The position numbers and the translations under genes are program-made. Below the pieces are notes generated by a model. That model worked only from the letters and a program-made list of their open reading frames with translations. It did no database searches and was not told the origin of the DNA. From positions 1-5,621 of the forward strand of contig JAHFHJ010000100.1 in assembly GCA_023246985.1 (NCBI GenBank): a stretch of 5,621 bases of DNA, read 5' to 3'. Origin of the DNA: Candidatus Omnitrophota bacterium (GTDB lineage Bacteria; Omnitrophota; Omnitrophia; Omnitrophales; Aquincolibacteriaceae). Within the stretch, counting starts at the first letter, position 1, and every line of letters begins with the position of its first letter. Of this stretch, positions 1-5,616 are shown in pieces.

Positions 1-2
1 GG

Positions 3-482
3 GTAAAAGGCGATCTCACAGGTAAAACCGTTGGCATTGCCAAATTCGGTTTTCAGGCGAGAGATTATCGTTCCGGCAAGGGTTATGACGGTTTTATTGC
101 CGAGATCGGGTCCGTTACCCGGTTCTCCGAACGGACGGAATTGACCCTCAACTACAACACCACCCCTGTCGAGTCGACTTTTGGCAACGACAACTACTAT
201 ATTGCAAACGCCCTGAGAGCCCAGTTGGATCAGAAACTCATAGGCAACTTTAGCTTTTTAGTGAAGACAGGAGCCTCGCGCAATATTTATCCCCAGAGCA
301 ACGCGACATTTAACGTGAAACGCAGGGACTGGCTCCTCAACGAGGAGATTTGGCTGCAGTATAAGGTCAAGGAGTGGGGCAAAGTGAGCGTCGGATATCA
401 GTACATGCGACGCAGTTCCAATGTTAGCGCTAATGCCTATGCCGACAACCTTATGTCTACGCGGCTTGATTTCTTTTTTTAA
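3..482 (+). CDS. Outer-membrane beta-barrel protein (BBP2_2-like), 3' part only
   Basis: The reading frame is open from the window edge, so the start and signal peptide lie outside; 159 C-terminal residues are visible. They show alternating polar/aromatic strands with short turns and no hydrophobic helix, as in a transmembrane beta-barrel. The last residues are DFFF, and a C-terminal phenylalanine is the usual signal for insertion by the BAM machinery. The ending pattern (Y..RR.SN, then Y..N, then F) resembles the beta-barrel porin family PF10082 often coded in exopolysaccharide operons. The gene lies 28 bases before a short Wza-like export gene, so it is probably the outer-membrane pore or partner for polymer export. 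The family call is from recalled pattern, not a search; the barrel nature is more certain than the exact role. Confidence 0.75.
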   Translation, partial: VKGDLTGKTVGIAKFGFQARDYRSGKGYDGFIAEIGSVTRFSERTELTLNYNTTPVESTFGNDNYYIANALRAQLDQKLIGNFSFLVKTGASRNIYPQSNATFNVKRRDWLLNEEIWLQYKVKEWGKVSVGYQYMRRSSNVSANAYADNLMSTRLDFFF

Positions 483-487
483 CCCGA

Positions 488-530
488 CCCGCCTTTTTTA
501 AGGAATGACAATGCGTTCCCGCCTTTTTTA
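488..530 (+). repeat. 13-bp direct repeat flanking the start of the export gene
   Basis: CCCGCCTTTTTTA occurs exactly at 488-500 and again at 518-530. The two copies are offset by 30 bases and enclose the ribosome binding site and start codon of the polysaccharide export gene. The second copy is inside the signal-peptide coding region. It may be a small local duplication or chance. Confidence 0.6.
500..504 (+). promoter_or_regulatory. Ribosome binding site deciding the export-gene start
   Basis: AAGGA ends directly against an ATG at 505, leaving no spacer, but stands 6 bases before the ATG at 511. The second ATG is therefore the better start, which removes two residues (Met-Thr) from the longest frame. 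Confidence 0.65.
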
Positions 531-1128
531 CCTCTCCCTAGCAGGGGTATGCTTTTTTGGAATAGGTCTGACGGTCTTCGCGGCGCAGCAAGTGACCTTG
601 GAGACTGGGGCTTCCACCCCGTCCTCTGATTATCAGATCGGTCCCGAAAATGCCCTCCAGATTGACGTTTATTACGGCAAGAGCGAGAAGATTTCTCAAA
701 AAGTGCGCGTATCCTCCGGCGGCGTCATCAATTATCCCCTCGTCGGGGAAGTGGAGGTGACCGGCCTGACGGTAGCCCAACTTCAGGAAAAGTTGCGAGA
801 GCTTCTTGAAAAAGACTATCTGGTGAATCCCCAAGTCACCGTCTTCATTGAGGAATACAGCACGGTCTCCATCATGGGCGAAGTGAAAAAGCCCGGCGTC
901 TATCCGATCAAAGGCCGCTTGACCGTGGTCGAATTGATCTCCCTGGCCGAGGGGTTCAGCAAGATCGCGTCACCCAATAAAGTCAAAGTGATCCGCACCC
1001 TTTCTGACGGAACCAAAAAAGAGACGGTGGTCCGGGTCCGGAACATTATGAACAAGCATGCCGGCGATAAAGACAATATGACGCTTCTCTCCGGCGATGT
1101 GGTGATCGTTCCGGAAAGCCTTCTTTAA
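511..1128 (+). CDS. Polysaccharide export protein, short Wza/GumB type (Poly_export + SLBB)
   Basis: This periplasmic/outer-membrane export protein would form the exit conduit for the exopolysaccharide. At 205 residues it has a signal peptide (residues 1-24, RSR then a hydrophobic stretch, likely cut after VFA). A Poly_export domain follows at about 38-115 (YQIGPENALQIDV, NYPLVGEVEVTGLT, NPQVTVFI), then one SLBB domain at about 118-165 (VSIMGEVKKPGVYPI, LAEGFS, VKVIR). The end, LLSGDVVIVPESLL, is the usual close of this domain. E. coli Wza is about 380 residues, with an extra SLBB region and a C-terminal amphipathic helix that spans the outer membrane; neither is present here. There is no good lipobox: the cysteine at 14 follows valine. 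It sits between the beta-barrel gene and the Wzc-like gene. Family assignment is firm; the need for a barrel partner is inferred. Confidence 0.92.
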   Translation: MRSRLFYLSLAGVCFFGIGLTVFAAQQVTLETGASTPSSDYQIGPENALQIDVYYGKSEKISQKVRVSSGGVINYPLVGEVEVTGLTVAQLQEKLRELLEKDYLVNPQVTVFIEEYSTVSIMGEVKKPGVYPIKGRLTVVELISLAEGFSKIASPNKVKVIRTLSDGTKKETVVRVRNIMNKHAGDKDNMTLLSGDVVIVPESLL

Positions 1129-1132
1129 GGAG
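1127..1132 (+). promoter_or_regulatory. Ribosome binding site of the Wzc-like gene
   Basis: AAGGAG overlaps the stop codon of the export gene (TAA, 1126-1128). It is 7 bases from the ATG at 1140 but only 4 from the in-frame GTG at 1137, which favours the ATG as start. Confidence 0.7.
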
Positions 1133-1139
1133 CTTCGTG

Positions 1140-2840
1140 ATGCAGGAAATCCAGAGCAATGCCGCAGGTTCCGACGTGATCGAAATCGATCTCCGGGACA
1201 TTTTCCATAAACTGATCAAGCGTCGCCAGACGATCCTCTCCGCAGCCGGCATCTGTGTCGTGGCCGCGCTTATTTATTCTTTCACGGCCCAACCCATCTA
1301 CCGTGCCACCAGCCGTATTCTTGTTGACGCCAAACCGCCGAAAATCATGAAGATTGAGCAGCAGGTTGTCACGGATTTCACGGATCGCACCAGTTTTTTT
1401 AATTCTCAGGTCGAGATCCTTAACAGCCGTACCGTTGCGGAAATTGTAATAAACGAACTCGGCAAGTATGAGCCCTGGAACCGTCGCGGAAAGCCCGAGA
1501 ACCAACTCAAAGTCATCACCGAGGGCGAGCGTATCGACTTTCTTAAAAAGCGCGTGAAGGTCTCGCCGGTGCGCATGACTCAGGTCATCAAAGTGGCCGT
1601 CGAAGACCCGGACCCGGTCTTGGCCTCAAAGATCGCGAATGGTTGGGTGCGGGCCTATGTCCTTTTTTCTTCGCAGGATCAACTGGTTCAGCGCCGCAGT
1701 GAGCTGGAGGCGGACCTGACGCAGCAGTTGAAATTCCTGAAAGAAAAACATCCGGTCATTGTGGCCTTAAAGGACGAAATCGCGGCGATCAATCAAAAGA
1801 TCGCTCAGAAGCATCAGCAGCGGAATGAATCCGGGAACGCTTCGGAGCTGAGTAACGACATCACCAATATCAAGGTGCTGGATCGCGCGGAGGTGCCGCT
1901 GAAACCCGAGCGGCCGCGCAAGGCATTGAATGTAATTTTGGCCCTGGTGCTCGGTTGCTTTGCCGGGGTCGGACTTGTTTTTTTGTTTGAGTCTTTAGAC
2001 CAGACTTTCAAATCCGCGGCGGATATGGAAGCGGTCCTGAAACTTCTGTGCCTGGTCCCCATCCCGCGGCACGACGCGGACAAAGAGCACCCTGAGGCCG
2101 TTCCCGAATTTGTGGCGGACAGATCCCGGCATTCCTTGATGGCCGAAGCTTTTCGGAGCCTTCGCACGGGAATTATCTATAGCAATCCCGATCTTTCGAA
2201 AAAGACGTTCGTGGTGACAAGCGCTGCCCCCTCCGAGGGAAAAACTACGGTCGCGATCAATTTGGCGACGGTCTTTGCCCACGCGGACGAAAAAGTGATT
2301 CTTGTGGATACGGATCTTCGCAACCCGCGGCTCCATAAAATTTTTAAAGTGGATCGCGCCAACGGCGTGATTGATATTCTCGCATTCGATAAAAGCGATA
2401 TCCATGCGTTCGTTCATAAAACCGGCATCAAGGGCCTGGATCTGCTCACTTGCGGGGAGGTGCCCCCAAATCCGTCTGAGCTTTTGGGTTCCAGGAAGAT
2501 GGAGGAATTTATCGCGACACTTTCGACGATGTACGACCGCATTATTTTTGACACACCGCCGGTTCTGGCCGCGACCGATGCCGTGGTACTCTCGACCAAA
2601 GTGAACGCGACGATCCTGGTTGTGGAGGCTGGCACGACCCATCGTCATGCCGCAGAGCGCAGCGCGGAGGCCCTAAGATCCGTACGCGCGCGTGTTTTGG
2701 GCGCGGTGCTCAATAGAGTGAATCCGGATCAGCAGGGGCCGTATTACTACTATTATCATTACGGCCAGAACGCGCTCAAGAAAAGCGATCACCCTTTCAA
2801 ATTAAAGAATCTTTTCAAGAAAACCGATCCGAACGCTTAG
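1140..2840 (+). CDS. Wzz domain-BY-kinase fusion: polysaccharide chain-length regulator and tyrosine autokinase (Wzc-like)
   Basis: This inner-membrane co-polymerase is 566 residues from ATG 1140. A Wzz domain starts at about 15 (IDLRDIFHKLIKRR), with membrane segment 1 at about 32-48 and a periplasmic part holding the usual FFNSQVEILNSRTVA. A short helical region at about 180-225 contains EKHPVIVALKDEI, followed by the proline-rich lead-in (PLKPERPRKAL) to membrane segment 2 at about 263-283. The cytoplasmic kinase begins at EAFRSLRTGI (336-345). Walker A is SAAPSEGKTT (361-370), Walker A' is ILVDTDLRNP (387-396), and Walker B is IIFDTPP (468-474). A tyrosine cluster for autophosphorylation lies at 535-541 (YYYYYHY). 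The kinase is fused, as in proteobacterial Wzc, not split as in Gram-positive CpsC/CpsD. It is shorter than E. coli Wzc (about 720 residues), mainly in the periplasmic coiled coil. The whole-protein call is firm; the polysaccharide made is unknown. Confidence 0.95.
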   Translation: MQEIQSNAAGSDVIEIDLRDIFHKLIKRRQTILSAAGICVVAALIYSFTAQPIYRATSRILVDAKPPKIMKIEQQVVTDFTDRTSFFNSQVEILNSRTVAEIVINELGKYEPWNRRGKPENQLKVITEGERIDFLKKRVKVSPVRMTQVIKVAVEDPDPVLASKIANGWVRAYVLFSSQDQLVQRRSELEADLTQQLKFLKEKHPVIVALKDEIAAINQKIAQKHQQRNESGNASELSNDITNIKVLDRAEVPLKPERPRKALNVILALVLGCFAGVGLVFLFESLDQTFKSAADMEAVLKLLCLVPIPRHDADKEHPEAVPEFVADRSRHSLMAEAFRSLRTGIIYSNPDLSKKTFVVTSAAPSEGKTTVAINLATVFAHADEKVILVDTDLRNPRLHKIFKVDRANGVIDILAFDKSDIHAFVHKTGIKGLDLLTCGEVPPNPSELLGSRKMEEFIATLSTMYDRIIFDTPPVLAATDAVVLSTKVNATILVVEAGTTHRHAAERSAEALRSVRARVLGAVLNRVNPDQQGPYYYYYHYGQNALKKSDHPFKLKNLFKKTDPNA

Positions 2841-2847
2841 GCGCCTT

Positions 2848-4290
2848 ATGCTTCTGCTGCTGGCGGATGGACTCCTGCTTGTAGCCCTGGTGACGGCCCC
2901 ATTACTCTACGGGGCCGTGGGTTTTTTCTCTCTGCTGTTTCTCGCCTGCCTTTCTGTCCTTATATTTAATCTGGTTTATTTAACGCGTCCCTGGACGCTC
3001 ACGGAGGCACTCCGTTCCCCGGGGGCATGGCTCGGCATAGGGCTTCTGCTTTTTATTGTAGCCCAACTCATCCCGTTGCCGGAGGAAGTGATCCGGAAGA
3101 TATCTCCCTCAGCCTATCAGTTCTACGCCACGTATTTCCCGGGCGGCATTGGCACGGGCAAGACTTTCACCTTGTCGGTTTATCCCTCGGACACCTTTTT
3201 CGGATTGATCCAGTTCTTGACCTACGGGCTTTTTTTCTTAAGCGTTCTGATGCGCCTTGTGTCGGATCCGTCCGGGAAAAAAGAAATTCACCCCGTAAGC
3301 CATAAAAAATCTGAATTTTTGAAACTAGGATGTTTAACCGGCGTTCTTTCGCTTCTGTTCCACAGCCTCTATGACTTCAACCTTCACATCCCGGCCAACG
3401 GCATTTATTTTGTCGTGCTCCTGGCGCTGGGGGTCGGAACGGCGGGCAAAAAGGCCTACGACCACGCGTTCTTCCGGCGGATGGTGGGCTTTGTGATCAA
3501 CTTCGGTTTCCTGGTCGCGCTCTTTGCCATCATTCAAAAATTCAGTTACAACGGGCGCATTTTCTGGGTGGGCATGGAAGCTCCCAACCCGATCGGGTCT
3601 TACTATAACTATGACCACTATGCCGGGTTTATGGAGCTTTGCGGCGCGGCCGCGATCGGGATGACCGTAGCGAGCATCTTTCACACCTCCTTTTTTCACC
3701 GCAGAGGTCTGATCGAGAAAGTCCTCTGGTTCTCGACGAAAGAAGCCAATAAAGCGCTCCGGTATCTCCTGATGTCCGTGGTCATGGTCGCGACGATCTT
3801 TATGTCCACCTCGCGCGGGGGCATCATGAGTTTTGCGCTCAGCCAGATTATCTTTTTCGCGGTCGTTCTTGGGGCGGCGTGGCGCACCCGCAAAAAGGCC
3901 AGGTCCGTGGGCATATTGACGGCGATCATCCTGCTTATAGCTGTCATGGTGATCTGGCTCGGGCCGAAGGAATTCCTGGAGAGGTTTCGCCTTTTATTCA
4001 TTCAGAATGTCATCCAGATGGAAGGCCCCATCGGCGTGAGACTTTTATTCTACAAAGGCGCGTTTGCCGTGATAAAGGATTTTCCGTGGGTTGGGACAGG
4101 GTTCAATACCTTCGGAACGAATTTCACGCGCTATCGGATTTTTGACTACACGAACGATTACTTGCGCTATACGCACAATGATTATTTGCAGCTTATTTCG
4201 GAGGCCGGGGCGGCCGGCATTCTCTTCCTTGCCGGATTTCTGATCTTTTTTCTGGCCGCGATGGTTCGCGTCGCGAGGAGACTTGAGTGA
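2848..4290 (+). CDS. O-antigen ligase/polymerase-family membrane protein (Wzy_C) with a displaced C-terminal segment
   Basis: A polytopic inner-membrane protein of 480 residues with roughly 10-12 hydrophobic segments. It is probably the polymerase (Wzy-like) of this exopolysaccharide, although the family also includes O-antigen ligases. Recognisable family parts are LSVYPSDTF (109-117), FALFGIxQ-like VALFAIIQK (223-231), the N-x-x-H-x-AG motif as NYDHYAG (254-260), TSRGG (321-325), the periplasmic stretch GVRLLFYKGAFAVIKDFP followed by WVGTGFNTF (414-422), and HNDYLQL (443-449). A block at about 135-204 containing HSLYDFNLHIPAN (172-184) normally follows HNDYLQL in relatives, but here precedes the core. 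The C-terminus ends 31 residues after HNDYLQL. No strong ribosome binding site precedes ATG 2848; it lies 7 bases after the kinase stop, so translation may be coupled. Family firm; polymerase versus ligase role uncertain. Confidence 0.88.
   Translation: MLLLLADGLLLVALVTAPLLYGAVGFFSLLFLACLSVLIFNLVYLTRPWTLTEALRSPGAWLGIGLLLFIVAQLIPLPEEVIRKISPSAYQFYATYFPGGIGTGKTFTLSVYPSDTFFGLIQFLTYGLFFLSVLMRLVSDPSGKKEIHPVSHKKSEFLKLGCLTGVLSLLFHSLYDFNLHIPANGIYFVVLLALGVGTAGKKAYDHAFFRRMVGFVINFGFLVALFAIIQKFSYNGRIFWVGMEAPNPIGSYYNYDHYAGFMELCGAAAIGMTVASIFHTSFFHRRGLIEKVLWFSTKEANKALRYLLMSVVMVATIFMSTSRGGIMSFALSQIIFFAVVLGAAWRTRKKARSVGILTAIILLIAVMVIWLGPKEFLERFRLLFIQNVIQMEGPIGVRLLFYKGAFAVIKDFPWVGTGFNTFGTNFTRYRIFDYTNDYLRYTHNDYLQLISEAGAAGILFLAGFLIFFLAAMVRVARRLE
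4275..4280 (+). promoter_or_regulatory. Ribosome binding site supporting a GTG start
   Basis: GAGGAG lies inside the end of the ligase gene, 6 bases before GTG 4287. The start and the previous stop share GTGA, an arrangement typical of translational coupling. It makes GTG 4287 preferable to the internal ATG at 4302, which would cut into the first metal-binding motif. Confidence 0.75.
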
Positions 4291-4988
4291 AAACCTTTGT
4301 GATGGGCGACATCCACGGCGCGCATAAGTCCCTCCTGCAATGTTTCGAACGTTCGGGGTTTGACCGGGCGAAGGACCGGCTTATTGTGCTGGGCGATGTC
4401 TGCGATGTGTATCCGGAAGTCCGGCAGTGCATCGACGAACTGATCGCACTCAAACATTGCGACTACATCATCGGTAACCATGATCTCTGGGCTCTCGATT
4501 GGGCGACGCGGGGGCGGAAACCGGACATGTGGCTTGAGCAAGGCGGAGACCAGACGATTCTCTCTTATGGCGGCGGCCCCATGCCGAGGGAACATGTGGA
4601 GTTCTTGAACATGGCGCATCCGTGGCTCGAGGCGGAGGGCTGCGCGTTTGTTCACGCGGGGTTTGACCCGGACCGGCCTTTGAAAACGCAGAGTCTTAAA
4701 GTTCTGGTCTGGGACCGGGATCTCTTGCGCCGGGCTTGGGAAGAGGAGAAAGACGGGCGCGGCCGCCCTTTTGGGCGTTATCACGAGATCTTTCTAGGCC
4801 ATACGCCCTCCGGCATCTTTTTTCAGGGCACCGTACCCCAGCATATGTGTAATGTTTGGGCCATGGACACAGGGGCCGGTTGGACCGGACCGCTCACGAT
4901 CATGGATGTGGCCACAAAAGAATACTGGCAGTCCGATCCGACGCCGGCACTTTACGGCGTCAAGGGACGCGTGAGGAATGAGGCCTAG
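4287..4988 (+). CDS. PPP-family metallophosphatase (serine/threonine phosphatase-like)
   Basis: A 233-residue soluble cytoplasmic enzyme with the calcineurin-like phosphoesterase fold, expected to bind two metal ions. Motifs in order: GDIHG (7-11), GDVCD (36-40), GNHD (63-66), VHAGF with His123, VWDRDL (141-146), GHTP (171-174) and DTGAG (194-198). These are the order and spacing of the PPP group that includes bacterial PrpA/PrpE-type protein phosphatases and ApaH. The second motif lacks the arginine of the classic GDxVDRG and continues as VYPEV; I recall a related bacterial subgroup with GDVCDGWPEV. It overlaps the ligase gene by 4 bases and lies in the same operon as a tyrosine autokinase. 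That suggests, but does not prove, that it removes phosphate from the kinase or another component. A nucleotide or other phosphoester substrate is equally possible. Fold and family firm, substrate unknown. Confidence 0.88.
   Translation: MKTFVMGDIHGAHKSLLQCFERSGFDRAKDRLIVLGDVCDVYPEVRQCIDELIALKHCDYIIGNHDLWALDWATRGRKPDMWLEQGGDQTILSYGGGPMPREHVEFLNMAHPWLEAEGCAFVHAGFDPDRPLKTQSLKVLVWDRDLLRRAWEEEKDGRGRPFGRYHEIFLGHTPSGIFFQGTVPQHMCNVWAMDTGAGWTGPLTIMDVATKEYWQSDPTPALYGVKGRVRNEA
4980..4983 (+). promoter_or_regulatory. Likely ribosome binding site of the TPR-like gene
   Basis: GAGG stands 6 bases before ATG 4990 and 9 before ATG 4993. The earlier ATG at 4978 has GAGGA (4973-4977) directly against it with no spacer. 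The start is therefore more likely 4990 (or 4993) than 4978, although 4978 cannot be excluded. Confidence 0.45.
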
Positions 4989-4989
4989 G

Positions 4990-5397
4990 ATGATGCGTCT
5001 CTTGGTGAGAATCCTGAGCTTTTGCTTTATCGCGCTTCTGACCTTCGTGGGCGGGGCGGAGCTTGTTTTTCAGCGAGGCAAGGCGGGGAAAGACCCGGCA
5101 CTGCTTCAGGTTGCCCAAAAGCTCAACCCGCTTGTTTCCGAGTATTTTTATGAGGACTACCGCCTGACCGGCGATATCAAGGCCCTTCGCCGCGCGATCC
5201 AACTGGAACCCACGAAGCCGGCCTATCATATGTACTATGGCCTGGCGCTTCTAAAGCAAAGCCCTCGCACGCGCTACGGTGATCGAGAGGCCGTGACCGA
5301 AATCTGCAAAGCCGCCCGCCTCAAACCCTACAGCAAGCAATATCAGGATGCCTGTACCCAATACGGAAAAGCGATTCTGATCTACCCCCAACTTTGA
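4990..5397 (+). CDS. Small membrane-anchored TPR-like protein of the polysaccharide operon
   Basis: From ATG 4990 the product has 135 residues (139 if it starts at 4978). A basic N-terminus (MMRLLVR) leads into one hydrophobic segment at about 8-22 with no clear cleavage site, so it is probably an inner-membrane anchor with the rest in the periplasm. The remainder is helical and TPR-like: LEPTKPAYHMYYGLALL (72-88) has the spacing of a TPR helix pair after an AIQLEP turn, and AARLKPYSKQY (108-118) starts a second. In many polysaccharide operons similar TPR segments are fused to, or follow, the O-antigen ligase-family protein, which agrees with the position here. The protein ends right at the helix that would complete a repeat (IYPQL), just where the DNA turns AT-rich, so it may be shortened. 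The function is not known; a scaffold role is only an inference. Confidence 0.75.
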   Translation: MMRLLVRILSFCFIALLTFVGGAELVFQRGKAGKDPALLQVAQKLNPLVSEYFYEDYRLTGDIKALRRAIQLEPTKPAYHMYYGLALLKQSPRTRYGDREAVTEICKAARLKPYSKQYQDACTQYGKAILIYPQL

Positions 5398-5416
5398 ATT
5401 TTTTTACATCAATGGT

Positions 5417-5435
5417 AGTTGGGGTTGCCCCAATT
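5417..5435 (+). terminator. Hairpin after the operon, weak terminator candidate
   Basis: AGTTGGGG (5417-5424), loop TTG, then CCCCAATT (5428-5435) forms an 8-bp stem with one G-U pair. It starts 20 bases after the last stop codon. It is followed only by T and then CAACTTCG, so the U tract expected of an intrinsic terminator is poor; the T7 run lies before the hairpin instead. It may act as a 3'-end stabiliser or weak terminator. Confidence 0.35.
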
Positions 5436-5569
5436 TCAACTTCGTTAAAATTGATAGGTATTGGGACTAAGGGAATGGCAATCAATTTTTATTATGATTT
5501 ATGATCATTTTCATACATTTATATGTATATATTAATGCATTTAAATTTATAAAAAAGAACATTTTATGG

Positions 5570-5598
5570 TTGATTTTTATTCTAGGGTGCGCTATATT
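5570..5598 (+). promoter_or_regulatory. Sigma70-type promoter for the downstream gene
   Basis: TTGATT (5570-5575) and TATATT (5593-5598) are separated by 17 bases, the preferred spacing. They match the -35 and -10 consensus at 4/6 and 5/6 positions. Transcription would begin near 5605, giving a leader of only about 12 bases before ATG 5617. This suggests the downstream gene is a separate unit from the polysaccharide operon. In such AT-rich DNA chance matches are common. Confidence 0.5.
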
Positions 5599-5616
5599 TT
5601 GGTTGGGAGAGTTATT

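Larger units (their letters stand above)
5398..5616. other. AT-rich intergenic region after the operon
   Basis: These 219 bases hold no convincing gene on either strand. Hand count gives 14 G or C in the 100 bases 5481-5580, far below the coding DNA before it. It contains a T7 tract (5399-5405), a hairpin (5417-5435), a small palindrome ATGATCAT (5501-5508), and a promoter with ribosome binding site for the next gene. Such composition is common in regulatory regions, and could also mark an acquired-DNA boundary. Confidence 0.7.

Noticed and set aside
541..560. Possible lipoprotein signal (cysteine 14) in the export protein
   Set aside because: Residues before the cysteine (LAGV) do not fit a lipobox, which needs G, A or S at -1, and hydrophobic residues continue past the cysteine. 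A signal peptidase I site after VFA fits better.
1137..1139. GTG as start of the Wzc-like gene
   Set aside because: It is only 4 bases after AAGGAG and is followed directly by an ATG with better spacing. It would add one residue only.
1995..2648. Long minus-strand open frame (217 residues) opposite the kinase domain
   Set aside because: The + strand encodes an intact P-loop kinase domain here; the antisense product shows no domain, signal or ribosome binding site.
4182..4784. Long open frame (200 residues) on the minus strand opposite the phosphatase gene
   Set aside because: The product is rich in Arg and Pro with no recognisable motif, and the + strand frame has complete phosphatase motifs. 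It is a shadow of codon bias.
5390..5405. T7 tract after the last gene as part of an intrinsic terminator
   Set aside because: No GC-rich stem ends directly before the T run; the only clear hairpin lies after it.
5488..5516. Fur-box-like AT-rich palindrome around ATGATCAT
   Set aside because: Match to the Fur consensus is partial and such words are expected by chance in DNA with about 14% G+C. It is not close to the predicted promoter.
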